DNA of 64,000 bases. Origin: Dickeya undicola. GTDB taxonomy: Bacteria > Pseudomonadota > Gammaproteobacteria > Enterobacterales > Enterobacteriaceae. The translations under genes and the position numbers were made by a program. The notes under the pieces were generated by a model. The model worked only from the letters and a program-made list of their open reading frames with translations. It was not told the origin of the DNA and ran no database searches. Positions within the stretch are counted from its first letter, which is position 1. Each line of letters opens with the position of its first letter. This document shows positions 36,398 to 45,427 of this stretch, one piece after another. The DNA lies in the NCBI RefSeq assembly GCF_000784735.1, contig NZ_JSYG01000019.1, positions 62,001 to 126,000 of the forward strand, read 5' to 3'.

Positions 36398-38863
36398 ATG
36401 AATATCGGTTGGGTGTTAAAGAAAAATAGTGTGATTAACCGGTTTATGATTACCGAACTGGAGGAAAAATATTATCCTTCTGAAGCGGATACCCTGCCGG
36501 ATACGGTGAATTACCGCTTTATTAATGGTTTTGTGGATGTCGGTGTATTGCCTTGTCGGGTACGGTTCCTGAAAGAAACCGCGCTGCGCACCATCCGTCT
36601 GCCGGATAACCTGGGTTTTCACACGCTGTGGAGCGGTGGAGATGACAGTCAGTCGGTCAATTTTAGCGAGTTCTGGCCTTGTGCCACCCATGTGCAGCGC
36701 TTTGCCCGCTGCTACCTGCACAGCGATAGCCTGCAACCGGCGCGTTTCCAGCTCAGCACCTGCGGTGGTGTGACCGTCTGGCTGAACGGCCGCCAGATCT
36801 GCCGGTTTACCCCGTTTAGCCGCAACACCGAACAACATTGTGAACTGACGCTGCCGCTGCAACTGGGGCTGAATACGCTGGTGGTGCACGCCGAGGAGCT
36901 GTGCGAGCGTGACACCGACTACCTGTTTAGCCTGCGTTACCTTGATGAATCACCGCTGCGTTGGCAAGCCACGCCGGATGCCGCCAGTAGCGCACGGATT
37001 CAGGCGTTGGACGGCTGGCTCAACAGCTTATCGCTGGCCGATAACCTGACCGATGGCGATACCCTGACATTGCGCGCCGCCACGCCATTGCCGGAAGCGG
37101 TCAGCGTCAGTCATCGGCTGCTATGCAACGTCAACGAATCGGCACCGCCCTGGCGACAACACCTGTCGCTGGCGGCAGGCGACGTCGGCTGGCAGGTAAC
37201 TCTGCCCGTGGAACTGGTGGGCTATTACGACCTGGTGTGCAGCGCGGCGTGCGACGGCATCACCCTGAATCGCACTATCAGCTTCGGCCGCCTGCCAACG
37301 CAGACGATGCCGCCATTGCCGACGCTGGCCGCCCGACGCGACTACATGCTACGCCACATCGCGTTGCACGGCTTCGAGCGGATTGGCCGGGTGCTGGCGG
37401 CCTTCGCCACCGGCGAAGGAACGGCGGATATCATGCCTGCCCTCAATCAGGCGCTGCACAAGATCAGCCGTCGGGAGGACTGCGCCGACTTTCAACTGGT
37501 GCCGCTCATCTGGCTGTGGCAGCGCTATCAGGGTCAACGGCTGACGGCGCATGACTGGCGGCGCATCCGTAGCGTGATCCTCGGTTTTCGTTACTGGATC
37601 GACGAGCCGGGCAACGACACCATGTGGTTCTGGAGCGAAAACCACTGCCTCTGTTTCCACGTCGCGCAGTATCTGGCCGGGCAAAACTTTCCCGATGCGG
37701 TATTCGTATGCAGTGGTCGTCAGGGCCGCGAGCAACAGGCTATCGCCCGTCAGCGGCTGGACAGATGGTTTGACGCCATTCTGGAACACGGACTGGTGGA
37801 GTGGAACTCCGCTGCTTACTACCCCATCGACCTGATCGGGCTGGTGGCGCTGGTTGAGCTGGCCTGCGATGAAAGCCTGCGCGAACGCGCCCGCACCGTT
37901 ATCGACCGTATCCTGCTGATGACCGCCTGGGTGCATCAGAATGGCGTGGCGGTCGGCACCATGGGCCGCGCCTACGATAAGGAACTGCGCTCCGGCATGT
38001 TGACCGAGCTGTCTGGCCTGTGTGCGCTGGTCTGGGGTGAAGGCTGGTTGATTCCGCATTGCGCGGCGCTGCCGCTGCTGTGCCTGAGCCAGTATCAACC
38101 GCCTGACGAGACGCTGGCCATCGCCCACTGGCCGTCGCCGCAGGGCGGGCAGGCCCGTTGGGTGCAGGGGCTGAACCGCAGCGCCTGCGTGATTGCCTGG
38201 AAACAGCAGGATGTGGCGTTTTCCTCGGTATTCGATCACCACCCCGGCCAGCCGGGGCACCAGCAGCATGTGCTGGATATTCGTCTGGGTCGGCATTACG
38301 CCGCCCGATTGTGGGTCAACCATCCCGGTGAGGATCGCCCGGACGGCGTGCATCGCCCCTCGTATTGGGCTGGCAACGGCCGCCTGCCGCACGTGATGCA
38401 GCATCGCAACCGCGCCTGGATGATTTTCGATTTACAGCACGACCTGCGCCGCTGGACCCATCTCTACCTGCCGCGTGCCGCGCTGGACGAGGTGGTGGTG
38501 GACGCCTGCTGGTGTTTTGTGCGTGGCGGCAACGGTTATGCCGCGCTGCACAACCCGGCCGGGCTGCAACGGCATACCCCGGATGGCGGCCAGCCGGACA
38601 GCGAATTGCGCGCCTTCGGCGAGCATAACGTCTGGTACATCGTGGTAGATAGCGGGCAGGGCGCGGCGGGATTCACCGCGTTTATCGAGCGCTTCCGCCA
38701 CCGTCAGGCGCAATTGTCGGACGACGGCGCGGCGCAGTTTGACGACCCGGACTACGGCCTGATGGCCTGGCATCCGGCGAGCGGTTTTTCTGTCAATCAT
38801 CATCCCTTTGCGTTTCCCGACACGGTGTCGGTAATGCCTGAGCGTACCGAGGAGGATCGGTAA
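36398..38863 (+). CDS. Large uncharacterised protein, predicted (alpha/alpha) toroid carbohydrate-active enzyme
   Basis: This is an 821-aa cytoplasmic protein (no signal peptide), first in the rightward operon; ATG 36398 follows CAAGG. I do not recognise a named family. The N-terminal ~330 residues look like beta-sandwich modules (for example CGGVTVWLNGRQICRF). The middle is helical and rich in aromatics, with a conserved-looking core FWSENHCLCFHVAQYLAG, then SGRQGREQQAIARQRLDRW, then EWNSAAYYPIDLIGLV, suggesting an (alpha/alpha)n barrel as in polysaccharide lyases or hydrolases. A beta-rich C-terminal part follows. Next to a GH88/105 hydrolase it is a candidate intracellular lyase or hydrolase. 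Catalytic residues cannot be assigned. Confidence 0.75.
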   Translation: MNIGWVLKKNSVINRFMITELEEKYYPSEADTLPDTVNYRFINGFVDVGVLPCRVRFLKETALRTIRLPDNLGFHTLWSGGDDSQSVNFSEFWPCATHVQRFARCYLHSDSLQPARFQLSTCGGVTVWLNGRQICRFTPFSRNTEQHCELTLPLQLGLNTLVVHAEELCERDTDYLFSLRYLDESPLRWQATPDAASSARIQALDGWLNSLSLADNLTDGDTLTLRAATPLPEAVSVSHRLLCNVNESAPPWRQHLSLAAGDVGWQVTLPVELVGYYDLVCSAACDGITLNRTISFGRLPTQTMPPLPTLAARRDYMLRHIALHGFERIGRVLAAFATGEGTADIMPALNQALHKISRREDCADFQLVPLIWLWQRYQGQRLTAHDWRRIRSVILGFRYWIDEPGNDTMWFWSENHCLCFHVAQYLAGQNFPDAVFVCSGRQGREQQAIARQRLDRWFDAILEHGLVEWNSAAYYPIDLIGLVALVELACDESLRERARTVIDRILLMTAWVHQNGVAVGTMGRAYDKELRSGMLTELSGLCALVWGEGWLIPHCAALPLLCLSQYQPPDETLAIAHWPSPQGGQARWVQGLNRSACVIAWKQQDVAFSSVFDHHPGQPGHQQHVLDIRLGRHYAARLWVNHPGEDRPDGVHRPSYWAGNGRLPHVMQHRNRAWMIFDLQHDLRRWTHLYLPRAALDEVVVDACWCFVRGGNGYAALHNPAGLQRHTPDGGQPDSELRAFGEHNVWYIVVDSGQGAAGFTAFIERFRHRQAQLSDDGAAQFDDPDYGLMAWHPASGFSVNHHPFAFPDTVSVMPERTEEDR

Positions 38864-38864
38864 C

Positions 38865-39968
38865 ATGACAACACAATCTACGATCGGGTCATCCGACAGC
38901 CAGCAGATTGATGTGCTGTTGGACAAGGTGGCGCTGGCGTTCTGCCGCCTGAAGGCCATCAACAGCGTGACCGATGACGCGCAGGCCAGCGACACGCTGA
39001 CCATCCAGTTCGAAGAGTGGGACTGGGAAGTGGGCGTCGGCCTGTACGGCTTCTGGAAACTGGCGCGACAGCGGCAGGATCACGCCATGCTGGCGGCACT
39101 GGAGCAGTGGTACGAACAAAAATTGCAGGCCGGGTTGCCGCCGCGACAAATCAACTCTACCGCGCCGATGCTGGTGCTGGCGCTGCTGTGTCGTGACAAC
39201 CCGCGTCCGCACTGGCTGGCAGCAGTGGCGGAGTGGGCGGACTGGCTGCTGCATTCGCTGCCGAAAACCGAAGATGGCGGCTTCCAGCATACGGTCAAAG
39301 AGCGCCCCAACACCGGGCAACTGTGGGACGACACACTGTTTATGGCCGGGCTGTTTCTGGTGGTCAGCGCCGGGGTGCTCAAACGCCGCGAACTGCTGGA
39401 CGAAGCCGAATACCAGTTGCTGACTCACGCCCGTTATCTGGCGGACGCCACCACCGGGCTGTGGTATCACGGCTGGACTTTTCTGGGCCGCCACCATTAC
39501 GCCGGGGCGTTCTGGGGGCGCGGCAACGCCTGGGTGACGCTGGTGCTGCCGGAAATCTGTTGTCTGGCGGATGGGCCGCTCTCGGTGCCGGTGCGCCGCA
39601 CGCTGGAGGCGATCCTCACCCAGCAAACCCGTGCATTGGCGACCTGCCAACACGATTCCGGGTTGTGGCACACCCTGCTCAACGACCCGGATTCGCCGCT
39701 GGAAACCTCCGCCAGTGCCGGTTTCATCGCCGGTATTCTCACCGCTCGCCAGCTCGGCATGTTGGCGGATTTTCCGCAGGCGGTGCTGGACAAAGGGCTG
39801 GCAGCGGTAATAGCGCAGATTGATGAGCAGGGCGTGGTGCAAGGGGTGTCGGATGGCACCGCGATGGGCCATGACCTGCAGTTTTATCACGATATCCCCA
39901 ATGTCGCCGTGCCGTATGGGCAGGCGCTGGTCATGCTGATGCTGCTGGCGCAGCGGTATCCTGTTTGA
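38865..39968 (+). CDS. GH88/GH105-family unsaturated uronyl hydrolase
   Basis: This is a 367-aa (alpha/alpha)6-barrel protein similar to unsaturated rhamnogalacturonyl (YteR/RhiN) or glucuronyl hydrolases. It shows FEEWDWEVGVGLYGFWKL near the N terminus, QLWDDTLFMAGLFL with the predicted catalytic Asp, TGLWYHGWTF, GAFWGRGNAWVT and ETSASAGFIAGI. It removes the unsaturated uronic residue left by a polysaccharide lyase. It starts 1 bp after the previous stop, with GGAGG upstream, so it is tightly coupled to the 821-aa protein. Its stop codon lies inside the first unit of a 19-bp tandem repeat. Confidence 0.88.
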   Translation: MTTQSTIGSSDSQQIDVLLDKVALAFCRLKAINSVTDDAQASDTLTIQFEEWDWEVGVGLYGFWKLARQRQDHAMLAALEQWYEQKLQAGLPPRQINSTAPMLVLALLCRDNPRPHWLAAVAEWADWLLHSLPKTEDGGFQHTVKERPNTGQLWDDTLFMAGLFLVVSAGVLKRRELLDEAEYQLLTHARYLADATTGLWYHGWTFLGRHHYAGAFWGRGNAWVTLVLPEICCLADGPLSVPVRRTLEAILTQQTRALATCQHDSGLWHTLLNDPDSPLETSASAGFIAGILTARQLGMLADFPQAVLDKGLAAVIAQIDEQGVVQGVSDGTAMGHDLQFYHDIPNVAVPYGQALVMLMLLAQRYPV

Positions 39969-40030
39969 AAAACAGAAACGGGTTTGAAAAACAGAACCAG
40001 GTTTGAAAAACAGAAACAGGTTTGAGGAAA
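39963..40030 (+). repeat. 19-bp tandem repeat before the ABC ATPase
   Basis: Three near-identical units (GTTTGAAAAACAGAAACAG type) start at 39963, 39982 and 40001, followed by a partial fourth from 40020 (GTTTGAGGAAAC) that supplies the ATPase ribosome site. The GH88/105 stop TGA is in unit 1. Copy-number change by slippage would alter the intergenic spacing. Confidence 0.9.
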
Positions 40031-40035
40031 CGGTG

Positions 40036-41136
40036 ATGGCGAGTCTGGAACTGAAAAACGTCCATAAAAGCTATGGGTCGATACAGATTATCAAAGGCGT
40101 GGATCTGACGATCCGCGACGGGGAGTTCATGGTGTTCGTCGGGCCGTCCGGCTGCGGGAAATCCACACTGTTGCGGATGATTGCCGGTCTGGAGCCGATC
40201 ACCGACGGCGAGCTGTGGATCGGCGATCGCAAGGTCAACGACCTTGGCCCGGCGGATCGCAAAATCGCCATGGTGTTCCAGTCTTATGCGCTGTACCCGC
40301 ATCTGTCGGTGCGCAAGAACCTGGCGTTCGGGCTGGAAAACCTGCATTTCCCCAAAGACGAAATTGAGCGGCGCATCGCGGAAGCCGCACGCATGTTGGG
40401 GCTGGAGCCGTATCTGGATCGCAAACCGCGGGCGTTGTCCGGTGGGCAGCAACAGCGCGTCGCCATCGGCCGCGCCATCGTGCGCGACCCGGATCTGTTC
40501 CTGTTTGACGAGCCGCTATCCAACCTTGATGCCAAACTGCGGGTGCAGACCCGTGGCGAGCTGACCCGGCTGCACCAGAAGCTGCGCACCACCATGATTT
40601 ATGTTACCCACGATCAGATTGAGGCGATGACCATGGCCCAGCGCATTGTGGTGCTCAACGGCGGTCGCATCGAACAAGTGGGAACGCCGCTGGAGCTGTT
40701 TAACCGGCCGAAAAACAAGTTTGTAGCCGGTTTTATCGGTTCGCCGCGCATGAACATGTTCCACGCCACCATCAGCAGTGCGTCGGATGAAGGGGTAGAC
40801 GTGCGCTGTCCGTCCGGCAACCTGCTGCGCCTGCCGTTTCGCGGTGAAGAGGGGAAAACGGTGGAGTTGGGCATTCGCCCGTCACACTGTCAGCTGGTGG
40901 GGGAACACGACGGCGGCGTGTCGCTGTGCATCGATCGCTGCGAAATGATGGGGCATGAAACCTTTATCTATGGCCGCTGCGGCGGTATCGACGACGAGCT
41001 GATCGTACACCTGCCGGGGCATCATGAATTTCGTACCGGCGAGCTGGTGTTTGTTCGCTTCCCACCAGACTATTGCCACCTGTTTGACGCGGATAGCGGT
41101 CAGGTGCTGCCGCGTCTGACAGAACAGTACGCCTGA
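40036..41136 (+). CDS. Carbohydrate ABC transporter ATP-binding protein (MsmK/UgpC type)
   Basis: This is a 366-aa ATPase for a MalFG-type importer. Walker A is GPSGCGKST, the signature [16 protein letters not shown], Walker [11 protein letters not shown] and the H-loop VTHDQIEAM, with C-terminal OB-fold regulatory domains (GIRPSHCQL). ATG 40036 follows GAGGA; a TTG at 40003 in the repeat block is less likely. It serves the permeases at 41152 and 42166. Confidence 0.95.
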   Translation: MASLELKNVHKSYGSIQIIKGVDLTIRDGEFMVFVGPSGCGKSTLLRMIAGLEPITDGELWIGDRKVNDLGPADRKIAMVFQSYALYPHLSVRKNLAFGLENLHFPKDEIERRIAEAARMLGLEPYLDRKPRALSGGQQQRVAIGRAIVRDPDLFLFDEPLSNLDAKLRVQTRGELTRLHQKLRTTMIYVTHDQIEAMTMAQRIVVLNGGRIEQVGTPLELFNRPKNKFVAGFIGSPRMNMFHATISSASDEGVDVRCPSGNLLRLPFRGEEGKTVELGIRPSHCQLVGEHDGGVSLCIDRCEMMGHETFIYGRCGGIDDELIVHLPGHHEFRTGELVFVRFPPDYCHLFDADSGQVLPRLTEQYA

Positions 41137-41151
41137 TGGCAGGAGACAAGC

Positions 41152-42153
41152 ATGAACCGAAAATCGTTGATTCAGCCTGGCGCGTCGCTGGTAGATACGC
41201 TGGTTACGCCGGTGGAAAAATCGGTCAACCTGCTGCAAAAATTCGGCGGCCGCCGGGTGATGCCGTGGTTTTTCATCGCGCCGAACATGCTGCTGTTCGC
41301 CGTGTTCGTGTTTATTCCGATCCTGCTGGCGGTGTGCTACGCCTTCACCGGCGGCACCAACATTCTGCTGTGGGACCGGCCCTACGTCGGGCTACAGAAT
41401 TTCGCCAGCTTGCTGCGTTGCGAGCAGTACAGCGTGCCGACCACCTGCGAGCAGGACCTGTTCTGGACCGGCGTCTACAACACCGTCTCGTTCACCTTTT
41501 TTAATGTGACGTGCACGCTCGGCGTGGCGCTGGTTACCGCACTGATCCTCAACCGTAAGATCATCGCCCGTGGCTTTTTCCGCGCCATTTTCTTCTACCC
41601 GGTGCTGTTGTCGCCGGTGGTGGTCGGGCTGGTATGGCAGTGGTTCCTCAACCGTAACGGGTTGCTAAACCTGGTGCTGTCGTCGCTGGGCGGCCAGCCG
41701 GTTACGTTCTTGCTGGAGCCGTCGCTGGCGCGCTTCTGGGTGGTGTTCGTGTCGGTGTGGTTTCACGTCGGCTTTTATACCCTGATTCTGCTGGCCGGGT
41801 TACAGGCGATCCCGCGTGATATCTACGAGGCGGCGGCGGTGGATGGCACCTCGCGCTGGCGCGGTTTCTATCGCCTGACGCTGCCGTTGCTCGCCCCCAA
41901 CATTCTGGTGGTGGTGATCCTGTTGACCATCAACAGTGTGCAGATTTTCGATGAAGCCTGGGTGCTGACCAACGGCGGCGGGCCGGGCACCGCCAACAAC
42001 TTTATTGTGCAGTACATCTATCAGACCGCGTTTTCCTCCAACGCGTCGCTGTACGGGCTGGCCTCGGCAGCGTCGGTGCTGATGGGGCTGGTGCTGATGA
42101 TTCTGACGGCGTTGCAGTTCCTGCTGACCCGTCGTCTGGAAGGCAAAAAATAA
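41152..42153 (+). CDS. Carbohydrate ABC transporter permease 1 (MalF-type)
   Basis: This is a 333-aa inner-membrane permease with about six membrane spans and the EAA loop (IYEAAAVDGTSRWRGFYRLTLP) that docks on the ATPase. The start follows CAGGAG, 15 bp after the ATPase stop. A cytoplasmic N-terminal extension of about 35 residues precedes the first span. Confidence 0.95.
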   Translation: MNRKSLIQPGASLVDTLVTPVEKSVNLLQKFGGRRVMPWFFIAPNMLLFAVFVFIPILLAVCYAFTGGTNILLWDRPYVGLQNFASLLRCEQYSVPTTCEQDLFWTGVYNTVSFTFFNVTCTLGVALVTALILNRKIIARGFFRAIFFYPVLLSPVVVGLVWQWFLNRNGLLNLVLSSLGGQPVTFLLEPSLARFWVVFVSVWFHVGFYTLILLAGLQAIPRDIYEAAAVDGTSRWRGFYRLTLPLLAPNILVVVILLTINSVQIFDEAWVLTNGGGPGTANNFIVQYIYQTAFSSNASLYGLASAASVLMGLVLMILTALQFLLTRRLEGKK

Positions 42154-42165
42154 CCGGGAGTCGGC

Positions 42166-43218
42166 ATGATGAAGATAATCGCGTTTCTTACCCGCACCCG
42201 TTATCCGGGGCGGATTCACGTCACCGACATCCTCAGTTGGGTCTGGCTAGTGGTGGGTACGCTGCTGGTGTTGATCCCGGTGATGTGGGCGGCGATGTCG
42301 TCGTTGAAAACCCCGTCGGAGATCAACCGCTTCCCCCCCAGCTTTCTGCCGGAAGCCGCCAGCACCGTCACGCTGCCCGACTACCCGAAACCGCTGGAGC
42401 TGTGGCAGGCGAAACAGGACGACGGCAGTAACAAGACGCTGGCGATGGTACGCCGCATCGGCCTGTTGGCGCAGATGGTAGACCCTAAAGCGCCGCAGGA
42501 GGTGGTGCGGGTGCCGGTGCAGAACCTGACGCCACAGAAAACCCTGCATCTGGAAACCGACAACTACGCCACACCGCTGTCGAAATTCCACTTCGCCACC
42601 TACCTGAAAAACACCGTATTTGTGACGGTGATGGCGACGCTGCTGACATTGCTGCTGAGTTCAATGGCGGCGTTCGCGCTGGCAAAATACCAGTTTCGCG
42701 GCCGCGGCACGGTGTTAACGCTTTTTCTGTCCACCATGATGATCCCGCTGTCGGTGGTGATGGTGCCGACCTTTCTGGTGGTGATCGGCCTGCATATGGG
42801 GGACAACCTGTGGGGGGTGATTATCCCCACCATCGCCACACCCACCGGGGTGTTCCTGCTGCGCCAATACATGCTGACCATCCCGGATGAGTTGATCGAA
42901 GCCGCGCGTATCGACGCCGCCAGCGAGTTTCGTATTTACTGGAAAATCATCCTGCCGTTGACCGCACCGGCGCTGGCGGTGCTGGCGATCTTCTCGGTGA
43001 TCTGGCGCTGGAACGACTTCCTGTGGCCGTTGATCGTGCTATCCAGTCAGGATAACTTCACGTTGCAGATCGGCCTGAATGCGTTTCAGGGGCAGTTCTC
43101 GGTGCAGTGGCACTACATTCTGGCGATGACCATGCTGTCGTTGCTGCCGGTGACGGCGGTGTTCGTGTTCCTGCAAAAATACATCACCACCGGCATTGCC
43201 AACACGGGAATGAAATAA
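42166..43218 (+). CDS. Carbohydrate ABC transporter permease 2 (MalG-type) with periplasmic insertion
   Basis: This is a 350-aa permease, longer than the usual ~280. After the first span (LVVGTLLVLIPVMWAAMSS) there is a hydrophilic stretch of about 90 residues (near 55-145) before the remaining spans; it is predicted periplasmic and could contact the binding protein. The EAA loop is LIEAARIDAASEFRIYWKIILP. Tandem ATGs occur at 42166 and 42169 after CGGGAG. Confidence 0.93.
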   Translation: MMKIIAFLTRTRYPGRIHVTDILSWVWLVVGTLLVLIPVMWAAMSSLKTPSEINRFPPSFLPEAASTVTLPDYPKPLELWQAKQDDGSNKTLAMVRRIGLLAQMVDPKAPQEVVRVPVQNLTPQKTLHLETDNYATPLSKFHFATYLKNTVFVTVMATLLTLLLSSMAAFALAKYQFRGRGTVLTLFLSTMMIPLSVVMVPTFLVVIGLHMGDNLWGVIIPTIATPTGVFLLRQYMLTIPDELIEAARIDAASEFRIYWKIILPLTAPALAVLAIFSVIWRWNDFLWPLIVLSSQDNFTLQIGLNAFQGQFSVQWHYILAMTMLSLLPVTAVFVFLQKYITTGIANTGMK

Positions 43219-44277
43219 ATGGCGACGCTCAAGGATATTGCCGATCGCGCGGGGGTGTCGATCAGTACGGTGTCACGGGTGCTGAACGGCACCGCGCCCA
43301 TCAGTGCCAAAGTACGCCAGCAGATCATGGCGATCGCCACCGAACAGGGGTATCCGCTGCATAAGGCGAGCAAAACGGCGGCCACTGCGGAGCCGCTGCG
43401 CCACATCATGTTGGCGACGCCGCGCAACCTGATGCTGGAAAGTGAACTCAATCTGGTGTCGCTGACGCTGATCAACCGGCTGAAAACCTTGTGTCAGCAG
43501 CGCAACATCCAGCTCAGTCCGTTTGTTGGCGAGCCGGACAGCATCAATGAACAGCAGTTATTGCAGGCGCTGCGCGGCGGGCGGGAAAGTGGCATTCTGA
43601 TCGTCAACGACGACCACCCCACGTTACTTAACGCGGTGGCAGAAAGTGGCGTACCGGCAGTGCTGATCAACGGCGAAGACCCGACCATGCGGCTTAACAC
43701 CGTGATGCCCGCCAACCACTACTCGGCCGCCGCGGCGGTGCGTTACCTGATTGCACAAGGGCATCGGCGTATTTTGCATCTGACCTGGCATTCCCGCCTG
43801 ACCATCCGCGAGCGTGAGCGCGGCTACCGCGACGCGCTGGCTGAAGCCGGTATCCCGCTGGACGAACGGTTGATTCTGTCGCTGCCGGATTTCCAGCCGC
43901 TGACCGCCCGCGACGCGCTGCTCGGCTGGCTGGCGCGCCACCCGGACCGGCTCGGCGTCACCGCTATTTTTTGCGCCGCCGACAATCAGGCCATTGGCGT
44001 GGCGGATGCGCTTAACCAGCACGGCCTGCGGGTGCCGGATGATATCTCGGTGATGGGCATGGACGATATTCTGCCGCTGGACATGCTGCCGCTTTCACTC
44101 ACTACCGTGCACCTGCCGTTTGAAGAGATGGCACGCGCCGCGCTGCATCTGCTCACCCAGCAACTGCTGCCCGCACAGGCGCTCGGCATTGCCCAGCGCA
44201 TCGAACTGGCCGGGCATCTGGTGGTGAGGGATTCGGTAGGGGCGGGAGTGACACCGGTTGTTTCAGTAAAGGAATGA
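43219..44277 (+). CDS. LacI-family transcriptional regulator
   Basis: This is a 352-aa repressor with an N-terminal HTH and hinge (TLKDIADRAGVSISTVSRVL) and a periplasmic-binding-protein-like effector domain. The ATG directly abuts the permease stop (TAAATG) with no separate ribosome site, so it is translated with the transporter operon. It is the natural local regulator; paired palindromes at 36.0 and 36.2 kb are candidate operators, although their sequence is unusual for this family. Confidence 0.93.
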   Translation: MATLKDIADRAGVSISTVSRVLNGTAPISAKVRQQIMAIATEQGYPLHKASKTAATAEPLRHIMLATPRNLMLESELNLVSLTLINRLKTLCQQRNIQLSPFVGEPDSINEQQLLQALRGGRESGILIVNDDHPTLLNAVAESGVPAVLINGEDPTMRLNTVMPANHYSAAAAVRYLIAQGHRRILHLTWHSRLTIRERERGYRDALAEAGIPLDERLILSLPDFQPLTARDALLGWLARHPDRLGVTAIFCAADNQAIGVADALNQHGLRVPDDISVMGMDDILPLDMLPLSLTTVHLPFEEMARAALHLLTQQLLPAQALGIAQRIELAGHLVVRDSVGAGVTPVVSVKE

Positions 44278-44408
44278 ACCAGGCTTAATTGACAATAAGA
44301 TCAGAAACAATAAGACGGTAAATAGTCGGGCGCGCTAAGCGTCCACTAACGCTTCCATCTGACTGAGCCAGTGATCAAACAACGGGCACTGTTGCCGAAT
44401 TCGAGGAA

Positions 44409-44831
44409 TGATCCTCCCCACCATTAGTGGGCACGCGGCAAACTCTCGACCAGAGGAGACTCACATGACAAAACCAGCATCAACCAGCAAGAAGCCCCGT
44501 AAACAGCATACGCCGGAGTTTCGCGATGAAGCCCTAAAACTGGCTGAGCGCATCGGTGTCGCTGCTGCTGCCCGCGAACTCAGCCTGTATGAATAGCAGC
44601 TTTATGCATGGCGCAGTAAACAACAACAGCAAATGACATCTTCAGAGCGAGAAAGCGAACTGGCCGCAGAGAATGCCAGCCTCAAGCGCTAATTGGCTGA
44701 GTGGAACGAGGAGCTGGCCATTCTCCAAAAGGCCGCGACATACTTTGCGAAGCGCCTGAAATGAAGGTTGTCTTTATCGAAAAACATCAGGCAGAGTTCA
44801 GCATCAAAGCCATGTGCCGGGTGCTTCAGGC
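44409..44831 (+). mobile_element. IS3-family insertion sequence relic
   Basis: The left part of an IS3-family element is recognisable: a terminal region beginning TGATCCTCCCCACC at 44409, a degenerate orfA (44465-44764), and the first ~25 codons of orfB ([18 protein letters not shown], from 44761) before homology stops near 44831. The catalytic DDE part and right end are gone. The 44278-44408 stretch before it holds no gene. Confidence 0.8.
44465..44764 (+). pseudogene. IS3-family transposase OrfA, two in-frame stops
   Basis: The frame starts MTKPASTSKKPRKQHTPEFR with the IS3 OrfA HTH and continues to RSKQQQQMTSSERESELAAEN and [14 protein letters not shown], about 99 codons. It is interrupted by TAG at 44594-44596 (in the LYE-stop-QLYAW segment) and TAA at 44690-44692 (LKR-stop-LAEW). 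Both can be explained by single base substitutions, so this is long-dead rather than a programmed frameshift. Confidence 0.85.
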
Positions 44832-44888
44832 AAAAGCTGTTGTTGTATTCATACATTTAACGGAGAAATAATTCATCGGGAAGGGAAT

Positions 44889-44937
44889 GAGAACCTATCC
44901 TGATACTTATTAGGATCATCTGATGAAATAGGTTCTC
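44889..44937. repeat. Hairpin-forming inverted repeat downstream of IS relic
   Basis: GAGAACCTAT at 44889-44898 is mirrored by ATAGGTTCTC at 44928-44937. The loop contains a further short inverted repeat (ATCCT / AGGAT). It lies between the IS relic and the 3' end of the 101-aa membrane gene, and may be a terminator remnant or the end of another small mobile element. Confidence 0.6.
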
Positions 44938-44947
44938 GGGCTAGTAC

Positions 44948-45253
44948 TCAGAAAGAGAGCAATTTGTTCAGGGCATCGATTGCCATCTTAGGTGTCATCA
45001 GGAAACCTTGATACCACAGGCTTCGACTTGGAGATAAATACTCTTCTATGGCCCAGTGTTGTTGACGAATACTCTGAATGTCACGAAATGTTTTATATGT
45101 GATAAATAATAGCCATGGCATGATTAATATTGGGTATAAATCCGGAATAAGCCATTGGGGAAAAAATACCAAATAAAGCAGAGCCAAAAAATAAAATAAA
45201 CCTATAAATAATTTTAGAGAATAAAATATGATGTATTTATCTTCGCGAGCCAT
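44948..45253 (-). CDS. Hypothetical two-span membrane protein (101 aa)
   Basis: I recognise no family. The N-terminal half is strongly hydrophobic, with two predicted spans (LFIGLFYFLALLYLVFF and LYPILIMPWLLFITY), and the C-terminal half is cytoplasmic and basic/aromatic. The coding DNA is clearly more AT-rich than neighbouring genes, which, with the adjacent IS relic, suggests acquisition by transfer. An immunity-like or orphan toxin-system protein is possible but unsupported. Confidence 0.6.
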   Translation of the reverse strand: MAREDKYIIFYSLKLFIGLFYFLALLYLVFFPQWLIPDLYPILIMPWLLFITYKTFRDIQSIRQQHWAIEEYLSPSRSLWYQGFLMTPKMAIDALNKLLSF

Positions 45254-45427
45254 GCTATATCCCTGTTGCTAATCAGTACAATGCATTAAAATCGAGAGAA
45301 TAAGCATATATTGATGGTTTTTATTGCTGTTGAAAAGAGATTAGCGTATTGCTGTTAAAAGAATTCAGTCACAAGCCATTGGTCATTATGGCATATCATG
45401 ATGCATAGCTGAAAAGGATGGCAACCA

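Noticed and set aside
36223-36429. 68-codon frame before the 821-aa gene
   Set aside because: AT-rich, no ribosome site, overlaps the operator region and the real start at 36398.
44465-44764. Programmed frameshift or recoding in the IS3 OrfA
   Set aside because: Two separate in-frame stops plus loss of most of orfB point to decay.
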